A stretch of 64,000 bases of DNA, taken from the NCBI GenBank assembly GCA_050916095.1, contig CP050901.1:2046001-2110000 (forward strand), in the 5' to 3' direction. Source of the stretch: JANPCX01 sp050916095 (GTDB lineage Bacteria; Pseudomonadota; Gammaproteobacteria; Burkholderiales; Burkholderiaceae_C). A program made the translations under genes and the position numbers. Positions 31,574-40,803 of the stretch are shown one piece after another (within the stretch, counting starts at the first letter, position 1; each line of letters begins with the position of its first letter). The notes below the pieces were generated by a model. The model searched no databases and was not told the origin of the DNA. It worked only from the letters and a program-made list of their open reading frames with translations.

Positions 31574-34500
31574 GGCTGATCCAAAAATTAAGTTCGACAT
31601 ACTGGCAAACGCCGAAGGCGCACCAGGGGTCGATGCGCTCGCCCGCAGTTTAGACAATCTGGACGCGGCCGTCGATCCGGCACTGGCCGCGCGCGCCAAA
31701 GAAGTCGCAACCCAGCTCAAGTCTTTGGGGGCGCAACAAGCGGCGATTGATCAATTCCGCCAGCTCAAAGAACAAAGCCAGTCGGCATCCGCTGCACTCA
31801 AAGACGCTCAAGCGGCGGCGCAGGCTGCGGGCCGCGCCATTGCGTCCACCACCGAGCCCACACGCACGCAGGCCGGGCAGCTCCAGAAACTGCGCGACGC
31901 CGTGCGCGATGCCAAAACCGAGCAGCTCGCCTCCGTGCAAGCCCTGCAAGCCCAGCGCCAGGCGTTGGCTGCGGCAGGGGTGGACACTCAAAAGCTCACC
32001 GTTCACCAGGCCGCGCTCGCCAAGCAGACCGCCGACCTCGCCCAGTACGGCAAGAGTATTGCCGCCAGCTACCAAGTGCAGGCGTCTGCATCGGTGTCTT
32101 CTGCCGACACGCAGACCCGCTCCCACAAGCGGATCAGCGAGGGTGTGCGCTCTATCTCGGATCAACTGGCGCAGATCCAGCGCGTGGCCAGCGCCGCCAT
32201 TGGCGGGCAACTGCTGGGCGGATTGGCTGGGGATGTTGCCAAGACCGCAGACGCCTACCAAAACCTGGCCGCCCGTATCAAGATCGTGACCGGCGAGGGC
32301 GCTGCGTTTGATGCCGCCTTCCAAGGGGTGTTCGACGTTGCCACCCGCACGAACAGCGCGGTGGAGGAAACAGGCACCCTCTTTGCCCGGCTAGTGCAAG
32401 CTGGCAAAGAGATCGGTGTTACCAACCAGCAAGCCCTGGCGCTGACCGAAACCATCAACCAAGCCATCCAGGTCAGTGGTGGCAGTGCGCAGTCTTCATC
32501 AGCTGCCATCACCCAACTGATTCAAGGCCTGCAGGGAGGCACGTTGCGGGGCGAGGAATTTAACAGCGTGATGGAACAGGCCCCCCGGCTGGCCTTGGCC
32601 CTGGCGGATGGGCTCGGTGTCACCACCGGCGAGTTGCGCAAACAAGCCCAGGCCGGGGCGCTCACAAGCCAGGTCGTCATCCAGGCCCTGCGCGGCCAGT
32701 CTCAGGTTGTTGAGCAGGAGTTCAGCAAGCTGCCAGCAACTGTAGGCCGTGCGATTCAAAACCTCTCCACCGAGTGGACTCGCTATGTGGGTGAGGTGGA
32801 CAAGGCCAACGGCATCAGCAGCACTGCAGCCAACGCGATCTTGCTGCTGTCCCGCAACCTCGATACCTTGGGCGCTGCGCTCTACAGCGCAGGCAAGGCC
32901 GCACTGGCCTACAAGGCATTGCAACTTGCGCAAACCTTCCTCGGCATCGGTCAGGCTGCTCAGGCATCTGCCGCAGCGAAGGCCGTGGAAACAGCCGCCA
33001 CGGTGGCCAACACCACCGCCCAGGCGGGCAATACGGTGGCCACCAGGGCCAATACCGTCAGCAAGATTGAAAACGCCACGGCCGGGCGGGCTGCAGCCGC
33101 AGCGGGCAGTGGGGCCGCGTCTGCGGCCGGAGGGTTGGCTGCCGCGTTGGGTGGCATCAAGGTGTTCGCGCTGCTGGCCGTCATCACCAACCTGAAAGAG
33201 ATTGGTACCTGGCTTGGTGAATCCATCGCCAAGTGGCAGGGTTACGGAAAAGCGCAAGAAGAAGCCGAGGCCAAGTCGAGGGCGCAGGAAGAAGCGTCGC
33301 GGCAGCAGGCCATTGCCATGGCTGAACTGGCGCAAGCTCAGCAACTGGCAGCTGATAAAGCCCTTGGTCTATCGCAAGCGGCCAAAACTATCGTGGCCGA
33401 GTTCGACGGCGTCATTCAAAAGGGCGGCAACGTCACCGAGGCCATGGCCAAGGTTGCTGACAGCCTCAAGTTGGAGAACGCATCAGGCATTGCCGCTGCC
33501 GGTGCTGCCTTGGATGCCTTGGGTGTCAAAGGCAAAGCCAGCGCCGACCAGATCCGCCAGGCCCTTGCTGAGGCGCTTAAGGGCGAAGACCTGCTGCGGT
33601 TTCAAACCCAAGCACAGGCCGCATTCGATGGCTCGGAGCAAGGGGCCCGTCGGCTAAAGGCCGCAGTGGATGCTGTTGCCCTGGAATCGCTTCGACGCGC
33701 AGGCACCTCGGTGCGTGAGCTGGAGACCGGCTTCAGCCTAGCCACCACATCCGCAATCAACGACGTGGACGCGCTGACCAAGACCCTGGCCAACATGGGC
33801 GTGAAAGGCGAAGAAGCCAGCCGCGTGCTCAGCCGGTCACTCGACAAAGCGTTGGAGACATCAAATACTGAAAAAGCGGTGAAGGCTGTGATCGAGCGCA
33901 TGGAGCAGTTGGGCAAGCAAGGACTGCTTACCGGCGATCAGCTCACTGTTGGTCTAGAAAAGGCCCGGCTGAAGCTTGATGAAATCAGACCAGGGGTCAG
34001 CAGCCTTGACGAAGCACTGCGCAACTTCGGCATCAAAACTGCGAGTGAGTTGAAGAACACAGCAGATCAATACGCCAAGTCGTGGGAGGTCATCAAAAAC
34101 AGTACCACCACAACCTTGGCGCAAAAGCAGCAGGCGTTTTTGACCTATGCCCAGGCGGCCATTGCATCCAACGGGGGCGTGGCGGACTCCACGCTGCGGG
34201 CCCAAGCGGCCATGCTCAAGCTGAAGATTGAAGTGGATGAAACCGGCAAAGTCATCGCCATCACTGGAGCGCAGGGTGCCAAAGGCATCGACAACATCAC
34301 CGATGCCGCCCAACGTGCCCAGGCTGAGATGCGCCGTCTGTATGAACTCAGCGGCGAGCAGAACCGGCCCAAAAACCAACTCTTTGGCATTGACCCCAAC
34401 GCGCCCGACAAGACCACCAGCGGCGGCTATTCGCAGTACTCCGCATCGGGTCAGGGCTCCACAGCCAAACAGCAGTTGGATGATCTCAAGCGCAAAGAGG

Positions 34501-34859
34501 CGGCGGGCACATTGAGCGCCGCCGACCTGGACGCCGCCCGCAAGCTCCTGGAAGCGGCGACGTACAACAAGAATGAGCTAAGCCCGAGCAACCGGGACTT
34601 TGCCGCACAGCGCGAAATCGACAACCAACTGGCCGAAGCCAAGCGGCTGGTGGACAAGCTCCAGGGCGGCGGGCCAGCACTGGCGGGTGTTGTGCCTGGC
34701 CAGCCCACGCGAAGCGTGAACGGCTTTGGCGGCACCGTAACGGTCAACATCAACACCAGCACCAGTCGTTCGCAAGTGAACGTGGCAAGCCGCGATGACG
34801 CGGACACGCTGACAAATGTCCTGCGCGAACTGGCCGATGGAAAGGCGAGGGCAGCATGA
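31572..34859 (+). CDS. Tail tape measure protein
   Basis: 1095 residues, the longest gene of prophage 1. Long coiled coils (1-200), a hydrophobic central stretch (AAALGGIKVFALLAVITNL), more helices and a Gly-rich C-terminus. By the usual ~0.15 nm per residue it implies a tail near 160 nm. No frameshifted gpG/GT chaperone pair can be seen before it, only a 180-base gap. Contains palindrome site 6. Confidence 0.92.
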   Translation: MADPKIKFDILANAEGAPGVDALARSLDNLDAAVDPALAARAKEVATQLKSLGAQQAAIDQFRQLKEQSQSASAALKDAQAAAQAAGRAIASTTEPTRTQAGQLQKLRDAVRDAKTEQLASVQALQAQRQALAAAGVDTQKLTVHQAALAKQTADLAQYGKSIAASYQVQASASVSSADTQTRSHKRISEGVRSISDQLAQIQRVASAAIGGQLLGGLAGDVAKTADAYQNLAARIKIVTGEGAAFDAAFQGVFDVATRTNSAVEETGTLFARLVQAGKEIGVTNQQALALTETINQAIQVSGGSAQSSSAAITQLIQGLQGGTLRGEEFNSVMEQAPRLALALADGLGVTTGELRKQAQAGALTSQVVIQALRGQSQVVEQEFSKLPATVGRAIQNLSTEWTRYVGEVDKANGISSTAANAILLLSRNLDTLGAALYSAGKAALAYKALQLAQTFLGIGQAAQASAAAKAVETAATVANTTAQAGNTVATRANTVSKIENATAGRAAAAAGSGAASAAGGLAAALGGIKVFALLAVITNLKEIGTWLGESIAKWQGYGKAQEEAEAKSRAQEEASRQQAIAMAELAQAQQLAADKALGLSQAAKTIVAEFDGVIQKGGNVTEAMAKVADSLKLENASGIAAAGAALDALGVKGKASADQIRQALAEALKGEDLLRFQTQAQAAFDGSEQGARRLKAAVDAVALESLRRAGTSVRELETGFSLATTSAINDVDALTKTLANMGVKGEEASRVLSRSLDKALETSNTEKAVKAVIERMEQLGKQGLLTGDQLTVGLEKARLKLDEIRPGVSSLDEALRNFGIKTASELKNTADQYAKSWEVIKNSTTTTLAQKQQAFLTYAQAAIASNGGVADSTLRAQAAMLKLKIEVDETGKVIAITGAQGAKGIDNITDAAQRAQAEMRRLYELSGEQNRPKNQLFGIDPNAPDKTTSGGYSQYSASGQGSTAKQQLDDLKRKEAAGTLSAADLDAARKLLEAATYNKNELSPSNRDFAAQREIDNQLAEAKRLVDKLQGGGPALAGVVPGQPTRSVNGFGGTVTVNINTSTSRSQVNVASRDDADTLTNVLRELADGKARAA
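32076..32091. repeat. Dispersed palindrome site 6
   Basis: GTGCAGGCGTCTGCAT, one mismatch to the consensus. In the helical N-terminal part of the tape measure gene. Confidence 0.6.
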
Positions 34860-35251
34860 GCATCACGTTGTCACTTGCCAGCACCACTGTCACGTTGAGC
34901 CCGGACTTGTTTTGGGAGGACGAATTCAACTGGTCGCCGGTGGCGCAAAGCGTTGAGCGTTCGATCACCGGTGCGCTATTGATCCAGACGTCTGCACTCC
35001 AAGCGGGCCGGGAAATCACGCTGCGCTCGTTCGACCAACAAAGCGGCGCGATCACCGCTGCCGATCTGGCGCAACTCAAGGCATGGGCTGCGGTGCCCGG
35101 TCAGGTGTTGCAGCTGAGTTTGCGTGGTGTCTCGCGGGATGTTCTGTTCCGTCACCAGGACAAAGCGATCGAGGCAACCCCTTTTGAACACTACAGCGAC
35201 GTGCAGCCAGGGGATTTCTACCTGGTCACCTTGCGTTTCATGGAGATTTAA
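34856..35251 (+). CDS. Tail protein (distal/baseplate region)
   Basis: 131 residues, coupled to the tape measure gene by ATGA. Beta-rich with EDEFNWSPVAQSVERSITGALLIQTSAL, similar in plan to proteins that follow tape measure genes and form the tail tip. Contains palindrome site 7. Confidence 0.65.
   Translation: MSITLSLASTTVTLSPDLFWEDEFNWSPVAQSVERSITGALLIQTSALQAGREITLRSFDQQSGAITAADLAQLKAWAAVPGQVLQLSLRGVSRDVLFRHQDKAIEATPFEHYSDVQPGDFYLVTLRFMEI
34982..34997. repeat. Dispersed palindrome site 7
   Basis: ATCCAGACGTCTGCAC, two mismatches to the consensus. Inside the tail gene after the tape measure. Confidence 0.45.
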
Positions 35252-35254
35252 CCA

Positions 35255-37336
35255 GTGGCAATCCAACAAGGCGACATCAAACTGGTCGCAAGTCGCGTGA
35301 TGGCGGACGTTCCGGAGGGCGGGGGCGGGCCTACGGCCAACATCATTCCTGACGGCACAAGCAACGCCATCTTCCCTGATATTTCCGAGGTTGACCGGGG
35401 CAATGGCCGTGTGCGGGTGCGTCAGGTATTTGCGCACGTGCAGACGAGCGACGTGGCGCAGTATCTCGGGGCCAACATCATCGTGGCCAAGCCGCCGCAA
35501 GACCCTCGCGTCAACATCACGCTCTTCAGCACCCGAAACACCTTCGACCAACGAACGCAAGCGATCAGCCGCGTGGAGTCGTACCTGGCGGCGGGGTCTG
35601 AGTGGCAGGGATTTTTGTTTGAGAACCACATCGCGGGTCAAAAGTCGCTATCCATTTTTCAGCGACCCAACACTCCGACGCCCCCGTCCGGCAAGACGCT
35701 GATGCTCGTAAAAAACGAGGGGCAGGTCGGCGAGGTCATTCAGTACGTGCGTGTCTTGAATGTCAGTACCGTCAGCGGCACATACACTGACATCAACGGG
35801 CAAGATTTTCAAGGCACGGTCGTCACTTGTGAACTTGCCAACGCCTTGGAGTTTGATTTCCCGGGTACGCCGCCAAATCGGCGCTTTCAGCGTGACCCCG
35901 CCGGTTCCCGAATTCGAGACACCCTGGTTGCCGATGCGGCACGTTACTTCAGCGTCACACCACTGGTCGCGCAAGCAAACCTGGGCGCTCTAAGCGCCGA
36001 TGTCGAGAGCGTCTACACACAGCTCGTGCCGTCTGCGCAAACTGAAACAGCCATTCTTGACGCAACTCCATCTCAGAATGTGTTGGGGTTGCAGCCCAGC
36101 TCTGCCAACACCATCACGCTGACCACCTCGGTGAGTCTTTCGCCGACCGCCAGCCTGTTCGTCGGCGGGGGCATGGCACCAACCTCGCTGTCCATCACGG
36201 TTGGCGCGTTGACCATGACAGACAGCAACGGGCGTCTGCTCATCGGCAGCACCGAAGTTGGCGCAGTGGACTACGCGCAAGGAATACTCAGCATCTCCCC
36301 CGGCGGTGCGACCTATAGCGGTACCAAGACCGTTGTGTACCGGCCTGCTGCAGGGTCTCGTGATGCCACAGAAAGTGCGTCCATCCGAGTCACGGCTGAG
36401 AACCGATCCCAAGTCGTCACGCTCACATTGCTACCCATTCCTGCGCCCGGCACCCTCACGGTGGACTACCTGGCGTTGGGGCGTTGGTACACCCTGCGCG
36501 ATCAAGGCGGCGGCACGCTCAAGGGGGTTGACCCAGCGTTCGGGGCTGGCACCTTGTCGTTCACGACGGGCGGCATTGCAGTCACGCTTGGCGCTCTACC
36601 GGATGTGGGTAGCGAGATCATTTACACATGGGGGTCCACCGCTTCAGCTTACCCAGTGCCTGTTGCGGCAGCCACCAAGGTCGGCTTTGCCCTGTCCCTG
36701 AACAGCAGAGTTGTGCCAGGCTCCCTGAGCTTCACATGGGAAGACACGGCGGTCAGGACCGTAACGGACGACGGCGCGGGCAACCTGGCCGGGGATTCCA
36801 CAGGCACGATTGACTATGTGACCGGCGACATTTTCATAATGCCGAACGCGGTAGTGCCGAGCATTGGGGTCGCATGGACTGCGAACTTCAGCAACGCGGT
36901 GACACCACCATCCCCGGTGACATCGCTGACCATGGTAGACGTCGGGCCGCAGTGGGAGGCAAACCTCGGCGGCTCGGTTAAGCCCGGCACATTCAGCGCC
37001 ACTCTGCCGCTGAATGTGCCGCAAACGGAAAGTGTCGTTGGCACCCCAACCATGAGTTCGTTCGTGTCGGGCACCTTGACCGTAACGACCACTTTCCCGC
37101 AGCAAAACACCGGTCGCAAGATCAAAGACAACGGCACGGGCGGCATCGTCTTGGTTTACTCCGGCACGACGTCGGACACGGGTACGACCATCGGCACGAT
37201 CAACTACACCACAGGCGTGGTGCGAGTGAGCAAGGCGTTGCTTGGAATACCGCACGACTACCCGGTCGGCTGGGTCAAGACCAATTCTGTGAAGACCTAC
37301 CTGCGGGCAGCCGTGTCTGGCTACGCCTCGGCATAA
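35255..37336 (+). CDS. Large tail protein with repeated beta domains
   Basis: 693 residues, GTG start. Contains repeated Ig-like or beta-sandwich units with motifs such as TLSFTTGGIAVTLG, GSLSFTWEDTAVRTVTDDGAGNLAG and GRKIKDNGTGG. No lambda M/L/K/I counterpart is seen around it, so this tail tip is of a different type. Likely part of tip or side fibre. Confidence 0.7.
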   Translation: MAIQQGDIKLVASRVMADVPEGGGGPTANIIPDGTSNAIFPDISEVDRGNGRVRVRQVFAHVQTSDVAQYLGANIIVAKPPQDPRVNITLFSTRNTFDQRTQAISRVESYLAAGSEWQGFLFENHIAGQKSLSIFQRPNTPTPPSGKTLMLVKNEGQVGEVIQYVRVLNVSTVSGTYTDINGQDFQGTVVTCELANALEFDFPGTPPNRRFQRDPAGSRIRDTLVADAARYFSVTPLVAQANLGALSADVESVYTQLVPSAQTETAILDATPSQNVLGLQPSSANTITLTTSVSLSPTASLFVGGGMAPTSLSITVGALTMTDSNGRLLIGSTEVGAVDYAQGILSISPGGATYSGTKTVVYRPAAGSRDATESASIRVTAENRSQVVTLTLLPIPAPGTLTVDYLALGRWYTLRDQGGGTLKGVDPAFGAGTLSFTTGGIAVTLGALPDVGSEIIYTWGSTASAYPVPVAAATKVGFALSLNSRVVPGSLSFTWEDTAVRTVTDDGAGNLAGDSTGTIDYVTGDIFIMPNAVVPSIGVAWTANFSNAVTPPSPVTSLTMVDVGPQWEANLGGSVKPGTFSATLPLNVPQTESVVGTPTMSSFVSGTLTVTTTFPQQNTGRKIKDNGTGGIVLVYSGTTSDTGTTIGTINYTTGVVRVSKALLGIPHDYPVGWVKTNSVKTYLRAAVSGYASA

Positions 37337-37348
37337 GGGACTAATTAC

Positions 37349-38878
37349 ATGGCAACAGTCAATGCAAATGCCGGCGGTTCGCTGTCGGCCATCAGCTACG
37401 CAGCGGACGGCGCGGGCACCAATGCAACCCCGGTGGTGGGCAACTTTGGCGACGCGGTTTTGCGCCTCAAGAAAGTTGGAGGGGGGCAGGTGGTCGCGGG
37501 GTCGGTCCGCTTCACTTTCGCAGGCTCGTCGTACTCCGAACGCCTCGGTCGCGTGCTCACAAACCTGGACGTCGCAACTGGCGCGGCAGCGGACGTTGGG
37601 GCTGCCAACTATGCGTCGGGCGACTTCACAATCACGAGTCGACCGAACAACGCTGCCCAAGGCGTTGTGGTGCAAAGCGGGTTAGTGCAGACCAGCAGTT
37701 CGCAGTCATCGAGCATCACGTTTCGCACACCAGCCGCACCGCTTCGCCCGGGAACTTTGAGCATTGCGGGTACGAAGGTGAACGGGAGTGCATTCACTGG
37801 CTCGTTCGGCACCAATGGTTTTATGGTTACGGCCGACGCGGTTGGCGTGTGTGACTTTCAAACAGGCGTGGCGCGGGTTTGGTTTCGCAAGGCGACGGGC
37901 AACACTCAAGATTCGTTGGACTTGTCCAGCTACGCCATCCCTGGCGTCACGACCATCTACTTCGACCCAGTGTATGCCGAGACCTTGCGCTTCAACGCCA
38001 CGGCCTACAGCTACCTCCCACTCGATGCGAGCCTGCTGGGTGTCAATCCGGTGCGCCTGCCGTCAGACGGGCGCGTGCCCACGCTGCGCCCCGGCGACCT
38101 CGCTGTTGTGGGGCACACCAAGAGCGCAAGCGCCACGGTCAGCAATGGGCAGGTCTTCAGCGCAGGTCGCGTGAGACTGTCTCGTGTGCGTGTGCTTGAC
38201 AGTACCGGCGTGGCCATCAACACGGGCTACACGGCGGACCTTGAAGCGGGGACGGTGACGTTCGCGAACGTGTCGTCTTACAACCAACCGATCACTATCG
38301 AGGACCGAGTCGAGGACTTGGTGCAACTCAGTGATGTGCAGATCAACGGGCGGATCAACTTCAATCGCCAGTTGACCCATACCTACCCCGTGCCAGGGTC
38401 CTATGTCTCCGGCGCATTGGTGGCGGGCGATTTGTTCGCACGCGCCAGTTTGGTCTTTGACCAGGGTACGTGGAATGGCCAGTGGAAGGACGCAATTGAG
38501 GGCAGCCCGGCCACCGGCACCTACAACACCACCCTGGCCCCAATTGAGGTCACCAATATCGGTGCGATAGCCGAGCGTTGGGTGATTCGTTTTACGAACA
38601 CCACGGCGTTTGAAGTGATCGGCGAGAACGTTGGTGTGATCGCTACGGGGAACATCTCATCCGATCTTGCCCCGATCAATCCAGCGGTGGGGCATCCCTA
38701 CTTCACCATCCGGGCCTCAGGTTGGGGTTCCGGCTGGAGCGTGGGGAACGTTCTGCGTATCAACACCGTTGGTGCGATGTTCCCCATCCAAATCGTCGAG
38801 ACGATCCAAGCGGGGCCTGAGACCGGAACCAACCACGACTTCACGTTGCTGATACGCGGCGACGTAGACACACCTTGA
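37349..38878 (+). CDS. Tail protein, beta-rich, related in plan to its upstream neighbour
   Basis: 509 residues. Shares phrases with the protein upstream (GTLSIAG, NYASGDFTITS like DYVTGDIFIM), suggesting the two arose by duplication of beta modules. Contains GATADVG- and TGVARVWFRK-like strands. Probably tail-tip structural. Confidence 0.65.
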   Translation: MATVNANAGGSLSAISYAADGAGTNATPVVGNFGDAVLRLKKVGGGQVVAGSVRFTFAGSSYSERLGRVLTNLDVATGAAADVGAANYASGDFTITSRPNNAAQGVVVQSGLVQTSSSQSSSITFRTPAAPLRPGTLSIAGTKVNGSAFTGSFGTNGFMVTADAVGVCDFQTGVARVWFRKATGNTQDSLDLSSYAIPGVTTIYFDPVYAETLRFNATAYSYLPLDASLLGVNPVRLPSDGRVPTLRPGDLAVVGHTKSASATVSNGQVFSAGRVRLSRVRVLDSTGVAINTGYTADLEAGTVTFANVSSYNQPITIEDRVEDLVQLSDVQINGRINFNRQLTHTYPVPGSYVSGALVAGDLFARASLVFDQGTWNGQWKDAIEGSPATGTYNTTLAPIEVTNIGAIAERWVIRFTNTTAFEVIGENVGVIATGNISSDLAPINPAVGHPYFTIRASGWGSGWSVGNVLRINTVGAMFPIQIVETIQAGPETGTNHDFTLLIRGDVDTP

Positions 38879-38887
38879 GGATTTCAA

Positions 38888-40051
38888 ATGTCAACAAGCG
38901 TTAAATTTTTACACAGCGCCATGGTGGGCGCACCCTCACTCACCGGCCAGGTGGGCTCACTTATCGCCGTATGGGATGCCTGCCTGGTCAACGGCTTCGG
39001 CTTAAAAACAGTCGATAGTCTTGTCGTGGCATCCAACGTGGCCACGATGAACATCAGCACGGGGCATGCTTTTGAAGTGGGCTCGGTGGTGCTGGTGGCG
39101 GGTGCTGCACCCGCCGGATTGAACGGCGAGCAGCGCATCACGGCGGTGACGACAAACACTGCGTCGTTTGCAACCTCCGGCATCAGTAACCAAACCGCCA
39201 CAGGGTCGATCAACGCCCGGCTGGCACCCGCTGGGTGGGGTAAGCCATTCAGCGGCACGAACCTGTCCGTGTACCGAAGTGCGGACGTGACCGGAAATCG
39301 ACACTTCCTCCGGGTCAATGACAACTTCACGACCGACCCACGCTCAGCTCGGCTCGTTGGCTACGAGACGATGTCGGATGTAGACACGGGCACCGGACCG
39401 TTCCCGACTCCGACGCAAGCCAGCGGTGGCGGTTGGCTGACGAAAAGCAGCATGGCAAACGCAACAGCTCGCCCTTGGATGTTCTTCGGTGACGAAAAAC
39501 TGTTTTATTTTTGCTGTAGCTACGCCGCCGGCAACGCATGGCAAACCTATTTCTTCGGAGAGCCGATCCCTTTCAAGAACCCAGACCCCTACAACACCCT
39601 GTTCGGCTTTGCCCCGCTCGATGTCAACACCCAAGGGCAGTTTCAGGGAAGCTTGGGCAATCTGACTGGCACCGTCGTGTGGGACCAGTTCAGCACGACA
39701 AGCAACATCGTTGCGCGAGCATCAACCGGCTTGGGGACAGCTCGGGCGGCCACGCGGGTCACCTCAGGTGGGCTCTCGTCCGGGGTGTCAGGGCTTGTCG
39801 CCCTTTGCAGCTACCCGAACGCCGCCGACAACGCATTGCATTTCACCGAGATTTTGTCGCTGTCTGAGGCAAGCTATCGCGCGAGATTCCCCGGCGTTTA
39901 TTTTGTGCCCCAGCAGTTGTCGGGGGCCTTCTCAGCCCGAGACGTGGTTTTGGGGTCCGGCCCCCTTGTCGGAAAACGGTTCGTACAGGTGCCAGATTCA
40001 GCCAGTGGTGCCGGGGCGATTTTCTTCGACCAACTCGGCCCTTGGAGATAA
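38888..40051 (+). CDS. Tail or fibre protein of unknown family
   Basis: 387 residues. MSTSVKFLHSAMVGAPSLTGQVGSLIAVWDACLVNGFG is a start seen in phage tail proteins; the rest is beta with aromatic patches (PWMFFGDEKLFYFCCSYAAGNAWQTYFFGE). Could bind receptors. Function inferred from position. Confidence 0.65.
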   Translation: MSTSVKFLHSAMVGAPSLTGQVGSLIAVWDACLVNGFGLKTVDSLVVASNVATMNISTGHAFEVGSVVLVAGAAPAGLNGEQRITAVTTNTASFATSGISNQTATGSINARLAPAGWGKPFSGTNLSVYRSADVTGNRHFLRVNDNFTTDPRSARLVGYETMSDVDTGTGPFPTPTQASGGGWLTKSSMANATARPWMFFGDEKLFYFCCSYAAGNAWQTYFFGEPIPFKNPDPYNTLFGFAPLDVNTQGQFQGSLGNLTGTVVWDQFSTTSNIVARASTGLGTARAATRVTSGGLSSGVSGLVALCSYPNAADNALHFTEILSLSEASYRARFPGVYFVPQQLSGAFSARDVVLGSGPLVGKRFVQVPDSASGAGAIFFDQLGPWR

Positions 40052-40054
40052 AAC

Positions 40055-40426
40055 GTGGCCACGTTCAACGTCGGAGTGCTGCTCTTCGGCACAAACCCAA
40101 CGGGGCAGTACGCACCCAACTGGACTGCCGGGGCATTGTCTGAGGTCCATTTGCTCAAGAAAGTGCGAGACATGCAGTACGGTGGCGATGGGACGATCAC
40201 GGGCACTGTCAAAGTCAAGGGTACGCTCAGCAACGTGCCGGTGTCACGCAAGGTGCGCCTAATTCGCGAGGTTGACGGTATTTGCATCCGCGAAACCTGG
40301 AGTGATCCAGTGACGGGCGTCTATACGTTCGCCGAGATTGACCGCAACGTGGATTACACCGCACTCTCATACGACTACACGCAGGCATTCCGCGCCGTGG
40401 TTGCTGACAGGGTGGTGCCGACATGA
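40055..40426 (+). CDS. Small tail protein
   Basis: 123 residues, GTG start, beta-rich: GTITGTVKVKGTLSNVPVSRKVRLIREVDG looks like a carboxypeptidase-regulatory or fibronectin-like fold. Overlaps the next gene by four bases. Tail-tip accessory by context. Confidence 0.6.
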   Translation: MATFNVGVLLFGTNPTGQYAPNWTAGALSEVHLLKKVRDMQYGGDGTITGTVKVKGTLSNVPVSRKVRLIREVDGICIRETWSDPVTGVYTFAEIDRNVDYTALSYDYTQAFRAVVADRVVPT

Positions 40427-40800
40427 TCGGTGAGACCGACGCATTCAAAGCAGCGGCCATGCAAGGGCGCTTGGCGTGGCTTGACAGCGGCCCCGGTGCG
40501 GCAAGCCTCTTGATCTACGGCACAACTCGCCCCACCACTGGCGCAGCCGCAGGCAGCTCGCCACTCGCCGTCATTGCTTTGTCTGAGCCTGCAGGTACTG
40601 TTTCTGCGGCTGGCGTGCTGACCATCATCGTGCCGCGTGACGGCCTCATCCTCATCAGCGGCACCCCGACCTGGGCGCGGATGCTCAACGGCAACGGGGA
40701 TGTTGCATTTGACGCCGACGTGGGCACCGAGGTGATCTTGTCGCAGGCTCAGTTCTTTGCTGGTGGCACGGCGCGCCTCGTGTCGGCGGTGTTCGGGTGA
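40423..40800 (+). CDS. Small tail protein
   Basis: 125 residues, beta-rich C-terminal half (SAAGVLTIIVPRDGLILISGTPTWARMLNGNGDVAFDADVG). ATGA-coupled to the gene before. Tail-tip accessory by context. Confidence 0.6.
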   Translation: MIGETDAFKAAAMQGRLAWLDSGPGAASLLIYGTTRPTTGAAAGSSPLAVIALSEPAGTVSAAGVLTIIVPRDGLILISGTPTWARMLNGNGDVAFDADVGTEVILSQAQFFAGGTARLVSAVFG

Positions 40801-40803
40801 CCC

